The position numbers and the translations under genes are program-made. Positions 25,531 to 33,836 of a stretch of DNA of 64,000 nt are shown here, in pieces. The notes below the pieces were generated by a model. That model did not search any database. It had not been told where the DNA came from and saw nothing but the letters and a program-made list of their open reading frames with translations. The stretch is from Saprospiraceae bacterium (GTDB lineage Bacteria > Bacteroidota > Bacteroidia > Chitinophagales > Saprospiraceae), in the NCBI GenBank assembly GCA_028280415.1, contig JANQLV010000023.1, forward strand, positions 1 to 64,000. Reading direction: 5' to 3'. Positions within the stretch are counted from its first letter, which is position 1. Each line of letters starts with the position of its first letter.

Positions 25531-25576
25531 AGGTAGTATCCGATAAAGTGTTTACACACTTTATCGGATACTACCT
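25531..25576. repeat. Perfect 21-bp hairpin
   Basis: Arms at 25531-25551 and 25556-25576 are exact inverted repeats around TTAC (arm starts AGGTAGTATCC). The stem is longer and more perfect than a usual terminator and has no T-run. It may be the end of a lost insertion sequence or an inverted-repeat mini-element. Confidence 0.6.
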
Positions 25577-25580
25577 TATC

Positions 25581-25718
25581 GCTGCAGGTATATTGCCGCT
25601 AGGGTTGGCTCTTGCTTTTTATCCCTTTTTCCCATCCCTTATCAAATCAATTGAGGATATGAGTTTACAGATAACTTCTACAGGATTAGTACTTGTATTT
25701 ATCCAAAATAATTACTGA
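25581..25718 (+). pseudogene. Possible gene remnant after the 21-bp hairpin
   Basis: A frame without stops for 45 codons reads AAGILPLGLALAFYPFFPSL followed by IKSIEDMSLQITSTGLVLVF and ends at TGA 25716-25718. Composition looks like the C-terminal end of a membrane protein, but there is no start codon and the hairpin lies directly upstream. Chance cannot be excluded. The rest of the 438-base gap between 25357 and 25796 shows only the two hairpins. Confidence 0.25.
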
Positions 25719-25795
25719 AAAATTAAAATCCGTCCCCTAAAAAACACGCTCGTAAAGAATTCCATTAAATACTAAACAACCTTAAAATAAGACAA

Positions 25796-26020
25796 TCACT
25801 CATGCTCATACTCATCACCCAGCTCCCAATCTATCCGCTTATCAATTCCTTGTTCCTTTAAGGACTCAATTACCCCGGCCGCAAAGCCTTTCACGTACGG
25901 CTTATTTTTACTCTTTAACCCTTCTTGTATCGCTTCGGATAAATGCGGACTATGCTTTTGTAATAAGTAGCCAGCATTAAAACCTTTGGTCATTAATTCA
26001 AGCTCCGTCATTGGTGTCAA
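25796..26020 (-). CDS. Small protein paired with an HTH gene, unknown function
   Basis: 74 residues or fewer; several Met codons near the start leave the exact start open. The core LSEAIQEGLKSKNKPYVKGF is shared with a broken copy at 20962-21085. The start overlaps the end of the HTH gene by 23 bases, so the two are translationally coupled, an arrangement like toxin-antitoxin or small regulator pairs. No known family is claimed. Confidence 0.6.
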   Translation of the reverse strand: MTPMTELELMTKGFNAGYLLQKHSPHLSEAIQEGLKSKNKPYVKGFAAGVIESLKEQGIDKRIDWELGDEYEHE

Positions 26021-26327
26021 GATTTGATCGCTGTTCGATAAAGGATAAAATAGATTCTCGGTAATAGAGTAGGTGTTTATCAGTCAGACGAGATATCCGA
26101 ATGTCCCCATTATCACAGAACTTCTTCAAAGTTGTCTTCGAAGTGATACGGAGTAAACGCATGGCCTCATCAGTGCCTACCCATGGGTCTTCTTTCTGCT
26201 CATTTGCGAACTTTACTTTCTCTACTAACTCATGAAAGACTGCATAAAAAGCTCGCTCATCCAAGCAGATCAGATTATCCCTTCTTAAGTTTCCCCTACG
26301 TAAATCTCTAAGGTCAGACATTATCAA
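25998..26327 (-). CDS. Helix-turn-helix (excisionase/MerR-like, HTH_17) protein
   Basis: 109 residues; Met at 26321 is an alternative start. The segment DPWVGTDEAMRLLRITSKTT followed by LKKFCDNGDIRISRLTDKHLLYYRESI matches the small HTH_17/excisionase-like proteins common on Bacteroidota islands, which bind DNA to regulate or assist excision. Divergent from an XRE regulator 122 bases away. Its position near the tRNA end of the accessory region fits an island-control role. Confidence 0.7.
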   Translation of the reverse strand: MIMSDLRDLRRGNLRRDNLICLDERAFYAVFHELVEKVKFANEQKEDPWVGTDEAMRLLRITSKTTLKKFCDNGDIRISRLTDKHLLYYRESILSFIEQRSNLDTNDGA

Positions 26328-26449
26328 TGTATTTAAAATCTACTTCACTAATATACGAGAATTAAATATAATAAGTTGAGTAGTGATAAGTTTCAATTAC
26401 ATTTTGAACACTCGATTATTTAATGTATTTTTAATTTAAATAATCAAGT

Positions 26450-26689
26450 GTGCCAGATAAAGTCAAATTGAATCGTATTAAAGCAGTACTACAAGATCAA
26501 GGTCGATCTCAAAGTTGGTTAGCCGCTAAAATGGGATTGAACTTTAATGCGGTCAATAGCTGGTGCAATAATCGACATCAACCGTACTTATCTGATTTGA
26601 TTAGGGTAGCTGAGTGGCTAGAAGTAGCTCCAGCGGATTTGATTGTAGATAGTACAATCAAAAGAAAAAGGCCAGACGAAGTGGCCTGA
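26450..26689 (+). CDS. XRE/Cro-CI family HTH regulator
   Basis: 79 residues from a GTG start at 26450. The whole protein is one HTH_3 domain: IKAVLQDQGRSQSWLAAKMG and then NFNAVNSWCNNRHQPYLSDL, with ADLI at the end, as in small Cro/CI repressors. Divergent from the HTH_17 gene. Typical of mobile-element control genes; it probably represses the shared intergenic promoter region. Confidence 0.8.
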   Translation: MPDKVKLNRIKAVLQDQGRSQSWLAAKMGLNFNAVNSWCNNRHQPYLSDLIRVAEWLEVAPADLIVDSTIKRKRPDEVA

Positions 26690-26797
26690 CCTTTAAAATT
26701 TCTTTGATTTTTCTAGAAACGACAACCAAAACGACAACTACTCATTTTCAAAACGTCGTAAATAATTGGTAATCAATTTTTTATAAAAAACACTTCG

Positions 26798-26871
26798 TGG
26801 TCCCACAAGGACTTGAACCTTGGACCCTCTGATTATGAGTCAGATGCTCTAACCAACTGAGCTATGAGACC
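26798..26871 (-). tRNA. tRNA-Met (anticodon CAU)
   Basis: On the minus strand a 74-base cloverleaf begins GGTCTCATAGCTCAG. Acceptor stem GGTCTCA/TGGGACC with one G-T pair, D-arm GCTC/GAGC, anticodon stem TCTGA/TCAGA with loop CTCATAA (anticodon CAU), T-arm CAAGG-TTCAAGT-CCTTG, discriminator A. CCA is not fully encoded. The first base pair is G-C, so it is the elongator rather than the initiator; an isoleucine CAU tRNA is unlikely but cannot be excluded by eye. Its 3' end faces the accessory region. Confidence 0.93.
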
Positions 26872-26964
26872 ATTAATAAGCAGAATCTTTTGCGATTAGA
26901 ATGATTGAATGACTTTTCAATACTTCAATTCTAAACAAATCCTGTGCTACTTATTTTGCGTTCG

Positions 26965-26995
26965 CAAATTTACATATTTGAATCTCCTTATGCAA
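26965..26995 (-). promoter_or_regulatory. Promoter of tRNA-Met, Bacteroidota type
   Basis: On the minus strand, TAAATTTG (26965-26972) fits the TAnnTTTG -7 box exactly, and TTG (26993-26995) lies 20 bases upstream as the -33 element. It stands about 95 bases before the tRNA. Confidence 0.6.
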
Positions 26996-27007
26996 CTCCG
27001 GGGCTAA

Positions 27008-29518
27008 TTATTTGATGACTACTTTGCCAATGTATTGCTGATTGGATAACTGGAATTTCAATATATATAATCCCGGATTTAAATGGCTTATATCTAAATA
27101 CGTGTTCTCTAAAGTAATTTGATCAACGGCTTTCCCTCTGAGATCGTTCACCGTAATGATAATTTCTTCCCCGGAGCTGAGAATGTTTTCCAAATGAAAT
27201 ATTCCATTGCCTGGGTTCGGATATAATCTTATTGGACTGATATCAGCCTGATTAGTACTGCTTATAATAACCTCCAGTATTTCAGATAGAGGGGATTCGC
27301 AGTCTCCATTGGATACGATCAGGCTGTACTGACCACTTTCAAAGGGAGCAAAACTGCTTGCAGTAGAGATCGGATTACCGTTCAAAAACCATTGATAATT
27401 TTCCGTAATAGCATTGCTTGATAGAGTTTGACCATCAAAACTAATCAAAGGTTGCTCTGGTCTGGAAACAGGCTCAACGTCTATACTCAGGATGTTTGAG
27501 TTTTCGCAGGTATTACTCCCCTGAATACTGATCTGGCCAGGCTCACTTCCCACGACTATTTGTACCAGTGCAGTATTGGAGTTTCCAAAAATATTCCAGC
27601 CGTTCGGAAGCATCCAGTCGTAGGAAGCTACATCTGTTCCGCTTACTTCATAGTCGATGGTATCTCCAACGCAGGGGTTTTCAGCACCGCTGAGCATCGT
27701 CAACTCCGGAACGCCGGAACAGGGAGCATATTTAAGAATGCTTCCGCCAAAACCGACTGCCCAAAGTATTTCATTATCCGGGCCTTGTTTGGCAATGTCC
27801 ATATAAATAACGACATCATGGAATGCCAGTTCCCAATTTTGTCCGCCGTCTGTAGTGTGAAATATTCGCCCGTTTCCACTGCTCCCTCCTACGATCCAGC
27901 CAGTATTTTCATCCTGAAAGACGACCGATCGAAAAAAGGTACTGCTGCCGGTAGTTAAAGGTGTCCAGCTATCACCACCATCTGTCGTTTTCCACAAGGT
28001 ATCTCCGAATGTACTCGGTACGAGAAAACCCGTTTCTTCGGTTAAAAAATCTATTCCGCCCAGATTTCCGGTCGTTGGACTTTCAATTTGTACCCAGCTA
28101 AGCCCCCCATCTGTTGTTTTGAATAATGCACCATTGGTACCAGATATCCAACCCGTCTGATTATTTATAAACATAATATCAACCGGTGTATAATCGAATC
28201 CCGGATCGTGAGTAATCGTCCAGCTATCACCGCCGTCAGTTGATCGGCGAATTTCTCCGCTTTGTAATACCGAGATTACTTCGTTTGCCGAAAAAGCATA
28301 AATCACTCTACTGGTCATTCCTTCTTCTACAAATGCCCAGTTATCACCCCCGTCTTCAGAACGCAAAATACCATCGAAACTGGCTGCCCAGCAATAGTTA
28401 TTATCCAATACGAATACATCGAAAATAGTAGAATTGTCATCAAGGCTTAAGTCTTCCCAGATCATGCCACCGTTTTGCGTACGCAATAAAGCACCTTCAT
28501 TACCGGCGACCAATCCAAACTGCTCGTCGTGAAAACTTGCTTTTAAAAGGATATTTTTATTGCCGGGAATTTGATCAATAAAGGATGCACCGCCATCAGA
28601 TGTAAAACCAATTCTGCTTAGTTCGCCAGTTATCCAAACCCCCTGATCATTTCCGAAAACACCGTAGCTACGCCCCGGAAGGTCATCATTGGGTATATTG
28701 GTCCAGGTAAGACCGCCGTCTGTTGATTTACTACCCGGGAACGCACCATTATTATGAGACATCCACATTTCATTTTCGTTGACCAGGTGAAAATCATTTG
28801 GTGAGAAAGTAAACGCTTCATTATTTATAGCCGTCCAATCCAGTCCGGCATTGGTCGTTTTATAAATATGTGTAGAACCCTGCAGGTAACCAGTATTGTT
28901 ATCTAAAAAAGTGATGGTACTAAAAAAACTACCGCTTTGTGAAAATATGGACTCCCAATTGTTTCCGCCGTCGGTGGTTTTAAAAACTTCTTCAGTGGAA
29001 ACAGCGTATCCGGTTTGTAGATCTGTCCAGTACATACTATTAAAAACCTGACTGAAATCGCCCAATTCTGTCCAGGTTTCTCCTCCGTCTTCTGTACGGG
29101 CAATACCTCCACTTCCACAAATAACTGCGATATCTGTAGATAGGACATCGATATCAAGTATGGTAGGAATGCCGATCAAAATTTGCTCCCAGGTTTGCCC
29201 CGCATTTTCTGTTTTGTAAAAAATATTGCCTCCCGCAAAAGCTTTTTGACCATTACTTCCTTCTACATAAGCAATGGCTCGCAAAGGAGCTTCATCATTT
29301 GGAGTTTCTTGTACTTCCCAAAAATCTCCGGAAGTTTCAGTATAAAGAATTGCACCGGCACTACCTACGGCCCAGCCAAATCCATCAGCTGTGATGTCAA
29401 CATCGTAGATACGGCCTAAAATTTCAAAGGGATTTTGGCGCACCCATTCCTGACTAAAGGTAAATGTTGTAAAAAAAATAAGCAGGGAAGTTGTAAAACA
29501 CTTTTGAATTGTTTTCAT
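27008..29518 (-). CDS. T9SS-exported protein with YCF48/BNR-like propeller repeats
   Basis: About 836 residues from the preferred Met at 29518 (MKTIQKCFTTSLLIFFTTFTFSQ is a good signal peptide); the frame opens at 29536. Many repeats of the type TTDGGNNWESIF or TEDGGETWTELG, each followed by a GWAVG- or TGYAVS-like strand, match the sialidase/BNR and YCF48-like propeller. About two such propellers are followed by PKD/Ig-like segments (residues about 600-740) and a T9SS sorting domain (LYPNPGNGIFHLENI). Probably surface-displayed; ligand unknown. Confidence 0.82.
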   Translation of the reverse strand: MKTIQKCFTTSLLIFFTTFTFSQEWVRQNPFEILGRIYDVDITADGFGWAVGSAGAILYTETSGDFWEVQETPNDEAPLRAIAYVEGSNGQKAFAGGNIFYKTENAGQTWEQILIGIPTILDIDVLSTDIAVICGSGGIARTEDGGETWTELGDFSQVFNSMYWTDLQTGYAVSTEEVFKTTDGGNNWESIFSQSGSFFSTITFLDNNTGYLQGSTHIYKTTNAGLDWTAINNEAFTFSPNDFHLVNENEMWMSHNNGAFPGSKSTDGGLTWTNIPNDDLPGRSYGVFGNDQGVWITGELSRIGFTSDGGASFIDQIPGNKNILLKASFHDEQFGLVAGNEGALLRTQNGGMIWEDLSLDDNSTIFDVFVLDNNYCWAASFDGILRSEDGGDNWAFVEEGMTSRVIYAFSANEVISVLQSGEIRRSTDGGDSWTITHDPGFDYTPVDIMFINNQTGWISGTNGALFKTTDGGLSWVQIESPTTGNLGGIDFLTEETGFLVPSTFGDTLWKTTDGGDSWTPLTTGSSTFFRSVVFQDENTGWIVGGSSGNGRIFHTTDGGQNWELAFHDVVIYMDIAKQGPDNEILWAVGFGGSILKYAPCSGVPELTMLSGAENPCVGDTIDYEVSGTDVASYDWMLPNGWNIFGNSNTALVQIVVGSEPGQISIQGSNTCENSNILSIDVEPVSRPEQPLISFDGQTLSSNAITENYQWFLNGNPISTASSFAPFESGQYSLIVSNGDCESPLSEILEVIISSTNQADISPIRLYPNPGNGIFHLENILSSGEEIIITVNDLRGKAVDQITLENTYLDISHLNPGLYILKFQLSNQQYIGKVVIK

Positions 29519-29563
29519 TATGGTTTTTATTAACAAAATTAAAATGTGCTTTAGACAGAGACC

Positions 29564-29607
29564 TCACCCCTAAGGGTGATTTTGGAGTCCTCGAAGAAGG
29601 ACTTTTG
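29564..29607 (+). promoter_or_regulatory. Two tandem small hairpins and -33 element before the HAD gene
   Basis: TCACCC/GGGTGA (29564-29579) followed by TTTT, then AGTCCT/AGGACT (29586-29603) followed by T-rich sequence. A TTTG at 29604-29607 and TACTTTAG at 29630-29637, 22 bases apart, look like a promoter for the HAD gene with one mismatch in the -7 box. The hairpins may stop transcription coming from the left or act in the leader of the minus-strand gene. Confidence 0.4.
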
Positions 29608-29660
29608 TTTACAAAAAGGCGGAAATTGCTACTTTAGCAACTGGTAAAAAATAATTTGAA

Positions 29661-30296
29661 ATGAATTCCATAGCAATTAAAAATATCATATTTGATCTGG
29701 GAAATGTGATTCTGGATTTGAATTTTGAACGAGCCAATGTCGCTTTTAAGGAATTACTGGGAGCAGATTTTGACCGGCTTTCTTCTTCTGAAGAGACCAG
29801 GGATATTTTTTTGAAATTCGAAGTAGGCTATTTTTCCGAAGAATCTTTTATCAATGCTTTGCAACGATTAAGTGCTAAGGTCCCGGATGGACGGGCGATG
29901 ATTGATGCCTGGAATAGCCTTCTGGTGGGCATTCCTGAACAAAGATTGAAACTATTAGAGGATTTAAACCAAAAAGGGTATTCATTATATTTACTCAGTA
30001 ATACCAATAGTCTGCATATTCACTGGTTGCAAACATATCTCAAAAATACTTATAAAATAGAGGACTTCGATAATCGCTTTTTTAAAAAGTCGTATTATTC
30101 TCATCTTTTAAAAATGCGGAAACCCGATCCTGAAATTTTTCAGTTTGTCTTAAGTAATGCTTTTATAAAAGCTGAAGAAACACTTTTTATTGATGATAGC
30201 AAAGTCAATGTACTCGCTGCTCAGAATCTTGGGATAAGTATTTTACATCATAACAGCGGAATGGATATTTGCGAGGTATTAGAGGCCTATTTTTAA
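29661..30296 (+). CDS. HAD-superfamily (subclass IA) hydrolase/phosphatase
   Basis: 211 residues. Motif I is IIFDLGNVIL (with a Gly in place of the second Asp of the usual DxD, as in YihX-like and haloacid-type members), motif II LYLLSNTN, motif III Lys in MRKPDPEIF, and motif IV LFIDDSKVN. These define a HAD-IA hydrolase acting on small phosphorylated compounds, close to the YihX/GS1-like group. Substrate not predictable. Its stop overlaps the end of the convergent YdeI gene by 4 bases. Confidence 0.85.
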   Translation: MNSIAIKNIIFDLGNVILDLNFERANVAFKELLGADFDRLSSSEETRDIFLKFEVGYFSEESFINALQRLSAKVPDGRAMIDAWNSLLVGIPEQRLKLLEDLNQKGYSLYLLSNTNSLHIHWLQTYLKNTYKIEDFDNRFFKKSYYSHLLKMRKPDPEIFQFVLSNAFIKAEETLFIDDSKVNVLAAQNLGISILHHNSGMDICEVLEAYF

Positions 30297-30859
30297 TAAT
30301 ACTTTTCAATACCGCCAAAGCCTTTGATCATTTTATTGGCTTTGGTTTTATTAATGAAATTAGCGAGACGCTTTTCAAATTCTTCGGGCCTTCGCCTCGC
30401 CGCTTCGACATAAGCAATGCGAATTCTTTTGTAGGTATCTGAAAAACCATTATAGTTTTCCCAAACTTCTTGATCCTTTTTAAGGATACGGATGATGTCT
30501 TCCGGGAAAATAAATACTTCCGAAAGAATCGGCTGTATTTGTCTTTCCACATCCGGATGGAGCAAGTTTTCCTTTGCCAGCCATTGGAGTCTTTCTTTAT
30601 TGGCCTGAGAATAAGTGCTATTCGGTTTTCTTGGGGTAAATCGCTGGATCGTATGAAGTTCATCGAGTGCTTTTACCGTACTATCTATCCAGCCAAAACA
30701 AAGGGCTTCTTCAACCGCATCATTGTACAGGATTCGAGGCTTGCCGGAAGCTTTTTTAGGATAGATCAGCCATACCTCTTTCTCTGTTCTGAAATGTGTA
30801 TTAAGCCAGTCCCGCCAGTCTTTTCTATCTACAAAGTATTGTAATAGTCGATTGTCCAT
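30293..30859 (-). CDS. YdeI/OmpD-associated family protein
   Basis: 188 residues. The pattern DWRDWLNTHFRTEKEVWLIY, AVEEALCFGWIDSTVKAL, RFTPRKPNSTYSQANKERL and the late GFSDTYKRIRIAYVEAARR is characteristic of the YdeI family (bacteriocin-protection-like). The biochemical role is not settled in the literature known to me. It is followed 16 bases upstream by a glycosyltransferase gene on the same strand, which may be in the same transcript. Confidence 0.82.
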   Translation of the reverse strand: MDNRLLQYFVDRKDWRDWLNTHFRTEKEVWLIYPKKASGKPRILYNDAVEEALCFGWIDSTVKALDELHTIQRFTPRKPNSTYSQANKERLQWLAKENLLHPDVERQIQPILSEVFIFPEDIIRILKKDQEVWENYNGFSDTYKRIRIAYVEAARRRPEEFEKRLANFINKTKANKMIKGFGGIEKYY

Positions 30860-30875
30860 AACGGTTTTCCTGTTT

Positions 30876-31934
30876 TTATTGTATAAACTTTTTTTCTAAA
30901 AAATCGGAAAGTGAAAAAGCATTGGTCTGGTTTGCTGTAAAACCAGCAAAATTGGGAACTTGTTGCAATGCTTTTTCTACATTCAAAGCATCCTGCTGTT
31001 GTGTATAAAAAATACCTTTTTCATGGAGTGTTTCTGCCAAATACTCCTGTTCGGTTTGACCGGGAGTTGGGATTAAAATGGCTTTTTTACCCAAAGCAAC
31101 CAGATCCATAATTGTACTATATCCGGATCGAGCTAGTACCAATTCGCTTTTTAAAATATACTCATTCAATTCAGCAGAGGTCAGAAAGGAGATGATTTCC
31201 AGATTTTCCATTTCCTGCCGCTTGGAGAAGGCTTCCGTTTTACCTTGTACAATTAAACATTTTAGATTCAGTGCTCTTAATTGCCGGATCAATTGCGCTT
31301 CAAAAATACTGCGCTGTGGTTCAGGGCCACTGAGAACAGCTATCAGATCGTATTCTTTTTTCCATTTCTTTTTTTTAAATCTGGACAGCGGGCCAATATA
31401 ATAGTGGCTTTGAGTGGATTGAGAAAGTTTTCCTGCTAAACTTAAATCTCCCGAAAAATCCGGAATCCAGCACTCGTCAAATAGGTTAATGAAATGGTGA
31501 TTGATTTTATTCGTAATAATTTGCAGTCTTCGATTAGGGATGGCAATATTGATTTGATGACTGATAAAAATATTTTTACAAAGCGAACTTCGGCAACCGT
31601 AGCGATTGTCCGAAATAATAATATCAATCTGATTCGCTTCGACAATTTTTCGAATGGCTTTTTTTTCTTTTAAAATAGCCTGGGAAATTTTGGGTAATTG
31701 TCTGGCAATGTTCCAAACCATGCTTCCTCGGTCATAACGTACATTATAAGCGGGCAAAGTAAAAGCAGCTAATTGCGGAAATTCCTTTTTCAAAAGTGCT
31801 AAAGCACGGCCATCCGAAGCCAGGAGAACCTGTATTTTTTTTTCCAGTAAAATATTAATAATCGGGATGCAACGTGTGGCATGCCCCAATCCCCAATTTA
31901 ATGGCGTTATCAATATTTTAGGACGCTTTTCCAT
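30876..31934 (-). CDS. MurG-like (GT-B) glycosyltransferase
   Basis: 352 residues. The N-terminal ILITPLNWGLGHATRCIPII is the GxGHxxR-type motif of the GT28/MurG-like fold, and the C-terminal AELNEYILKSELVLARSGYS followed by TIMDLVALGKKAILIPTPGQ, then TEQEYLA, is the donor-binding region. It is a soluble GT-B enzyme likely using a UDP-sugar; acceptor unknown. It is not MurG itself, since context and length differ, and resembles the Bacteroidota group annotated as glycosyltransferase family proteins. Confidence 0.78.
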   Translation of the reverse strand: MEKRPKILITPLNWGLGHATRCIPIINILLEKKIQVLLASDGRALALLKKEFPQLAAFTLPAYNVRYDRGSMVWNIARQLPKISQAILKEKKAIRKIVEANQIDIIISDNRYGCRSSLCKNIFISHQINIAIPNRRLQIITNKINHHFINLFDECWIPDFSGDLSLAGKLSQSTQSHYYIGPLSRFKKKKWKKEYDLIAVLSGPEPQRSIFEAQLIRQLRALNLKCLIVQGKTEAFSKRQEMENLEIISFLTSAELNEYILKSELVLARSGYSTIMDLVALGKKAILIPTPGQTEQEYLAETLHEKGIFYTQQQDALNVEKALQQVPNFAGFTANQTNAFSLSDFLEKKFIQ

Positions 31935-32044
31935 AAGCTTTCATTAATCGCTTCATTTTCTCTGGATATATTTTTACTCTTTTCCAAATCTACTAATTTA
32001 AAAGTAAGTTCTCGGGATATCATGGCTTTCTCCCGGTCAATTTT

Positions 32045-32052
32045 TAACTTTG
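32045..32052 (+). promoter_or_regulatory. Candidate -7 box of mvaD
   Basis: TAACTTTG matches TAnnTTTG exactly, 16 bases before the ATG at 32069. No clear TTG is found at the -33 distance, so this is tentative. Confidence 0.35.
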
Positions 32053-32068
32053 CCGCAAATCCGATCAT

Positions 32069-33157
32069 ATGCTTGATTACGTCAATCCGAAACTTATTAT
32101 AGATACTGCCGCGACCAAAGCAGGGAAAATTGCTTGGAAAAGTCCTTCGAATCTTGCTATCATTAAATATTGGGGAAAATACGGAAGGCAATTGCCGCAA
32201 AATCCCTCGATTAGCATGACCCTCGATGCTGCTTTTACGGAGACGACGCTGGAATACCGACCCAAAACCGGTGTACATGATGGCATTTCGCTGGATTTCT
32301 ATTTTGAAAATAAACCGAATGAAGCTTTTAAAACTAAATTAGTGAAGTTCCTGGAAAGCATTACAAATATTTTTCCTTTCTTACGTCAACTGGACCTGAC
32401 TGTTCATTCGTATAACTCCTTTCCGCATTCGTCAGGGATCGCTTCATCCGCTTCGAGCATGAGTGCCCTGGCGCTTTGTCTTTGCTCCCTGGAGCATCAG
32501 CTTTTTGGAACGCTCGACGACGATCAGGCTTTTCGCCAAAAGGCCTCTTTTGTTGCTCGCCTTGGTTCGGGTTCTGCCTGCCGTTCGATCTACCCTACAA
32601 TGGCTGTTTGGGGCACAGTTGGAGCTATTGAAGAAGCTTCCAATTTATACGCCATCCCATATGCAGATCAGGTTCACGAGGTTTTCCATTCCTGCCATGA
32701 TGATATTTTGATTGCCAGCCGCGGCGAGAAAAGCGTTTCAAGTAGTGCCGGACATCAATTGATGGAAGATAATTTGTATGCAGAAAATCGCTATCTACAA
32801 GCGCGTCAACGTTTGATTAGCTTACTGGATATTTTAAAAGATGGTGACTTTGATGCCTTTGGAAAAATTTCCGAAAACGAAGCTTTAACGCTACATGCTT
32901 TAATGATGACTTCCAATCCATCTTATATTTTAATGCGCCCCAATTCTTTGGCAATGATTGAAAAAATCCGGCGCTTTCGTAAAGAAAGCAAAACTCCGCT
33001 TTATTTTAGCCTCGATGCCGGGCCCAATTTGCATTTGCTTTATCCCGATTCGGTCACAACAGAAGTGAAAGCTTTTATTGATAATGAACTTAAACACCTT
33101 TGTGAAAATGGTGAAATTATTGCGGATAAAGCTGGTGAAGGTCCGCTGGAAGTCTAA
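32069..33157 (+). CDS. mvaD: Diphosphomevalonate decarboxylase
   Basis: 362 residues. The GHMP-kinase fold signature SPSNLAIIKYWGKYGRQLPQ, then NPSISMTLDAAFTETTLEY, and the phosphate loop SFPHSSGIASSASSMSALAL followed by FVARLGSGSACRSIYP are diagnostic. The enzyme decarboxylates mevalonate diphosphate to isopentenyl diphosphate with ATP, the last step of the mevalonate pathway. Length is slightly above that of many bacterial homologs. Flanked by a divergent glycosyltransferase gene; other pathway genes are not in the window. Confidence 0.93.
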   Translation: MLDYVNPKLIIDTAATKAGKIAWKSPSNLAIIKYWGKYGRQLPQNPSISMTLDAAFTETTLEYRPKTGVHDGISLDFYFENKPNEAFKTKLVKFLESITNIFPFLRQLDLTVHSYNSFPHSSGIASSASSMSALALCLCSLEHQLFGTLDDDQAFRQKASFVARLGSGSACRSIYPTMAVWGTVGAIEEASNLYAIPYADQVHEVFHSCHDDILIASRGEKSVSSSAGHQLMEDNLYAENRYLQARQRLISLLDILKDGDFDAFGKISENEALTLHALMMTSNPSYILMRPNSLAMIEKIRRFRKESKTPLYFSLDAGPNLHLLYPDSVTTEVKAFIDNELKHLCENGEIIADKAGEGPLEV

Positions 33158-33273
33158 GTATTGGTTTTCATATGCTGAGTTTTTCTGTTATAAACTTTAA
33201 TATTGATTAGTACGTTAAATCTCTGCGGAACTCTGTGTTTTCTTTGAGCCCTCTGCGTCCAAAACTATATATT

Positions 33274-33798
33274 ATGAAATTATTCTCCATATTCTTTTCT
33301 TTTCTTATTCTCAGCAATATTGCCTGTACTCAAGTACCAGACAAGCGGCCACATCTGGAAAATCAGAAATTTGATGAAATGTTGACTCAATTGATTGACT
33401 TTTCCGTTCCGGTAATTGGTGTACAGGAATTACATGCCAATCAACAGGAGTATATTATACTGGATGCACGAGAGAAAAAGGAGTATGATGTCAGTCACAT
33501 TCAGGATGCCAGGTTTGTTGGTTACAAGAAGTTTAATAAGAAAAAGGTCAAAGACATTCCAAAGGATGCTAAAATAGTTCTTTATTGTTCTGTAGGATAC
33601 CGGAGTGAGAAGATTGGTGAAAAGCTTCGTAAAATGGGCTATAATAATGTGTATAATTTATTCGGGAGTATCTTCGAATGGGTCAATCAGGGCTATACTG
33701 TGGTAGATAATCAGAACCATCCGGTTTTCAAGGTTCATACCTATAATAAAAAGTGGAGTCAGTGGGTTGATGAAAATAAGGCGCTAAAGATTTATTAA
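33274..33798 (+). CDS. Rhodanese-domain lipoprotein
   Basis: 174 residues from ATG at 33274; the frame opens at a GTG 39 bases earlier. MKLFSIFFSFLILSNIAC has a lipobox, so the protein is lipidated. The rhodanese domain includes ILDAREKKEYDVSHIQDARFVG and active-site Cys in LYCSVGYRSEKIGEKL. It is a single-domain sulfurtransferase-like protein, exported to the periplasm. Role unknown; found between mvaD and a TonB-dependent receptor, which is convergent. Confidence 0.85.
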   Translation: MKLFSIFFSFLILSNIACTQVPDKRPHLENQKFDEMLTQLIDFSVPVIGVQELHANQQEYIILDAREKKEYDVSHIQDARFVGYKKFNKKKVKDIPKDAKIVLYCSVGYRSEKIGEKLRKMGYNNVYNLFGSIFEWVNQGYTVVDNQNHPVFKVHTYNKKWSQWVDENKALKIY

Positions 33799-33836
33799 CC
33801 CTTTTGTTGATTTCAATTAGTGGAAATTATTCCGTG

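Noticed and set aside
27560-27958. 132-codon plus-strand frame opposite the propeller protein
   Set aside because: Shadow frame caused by the repetitive coding strand; no domain seen.
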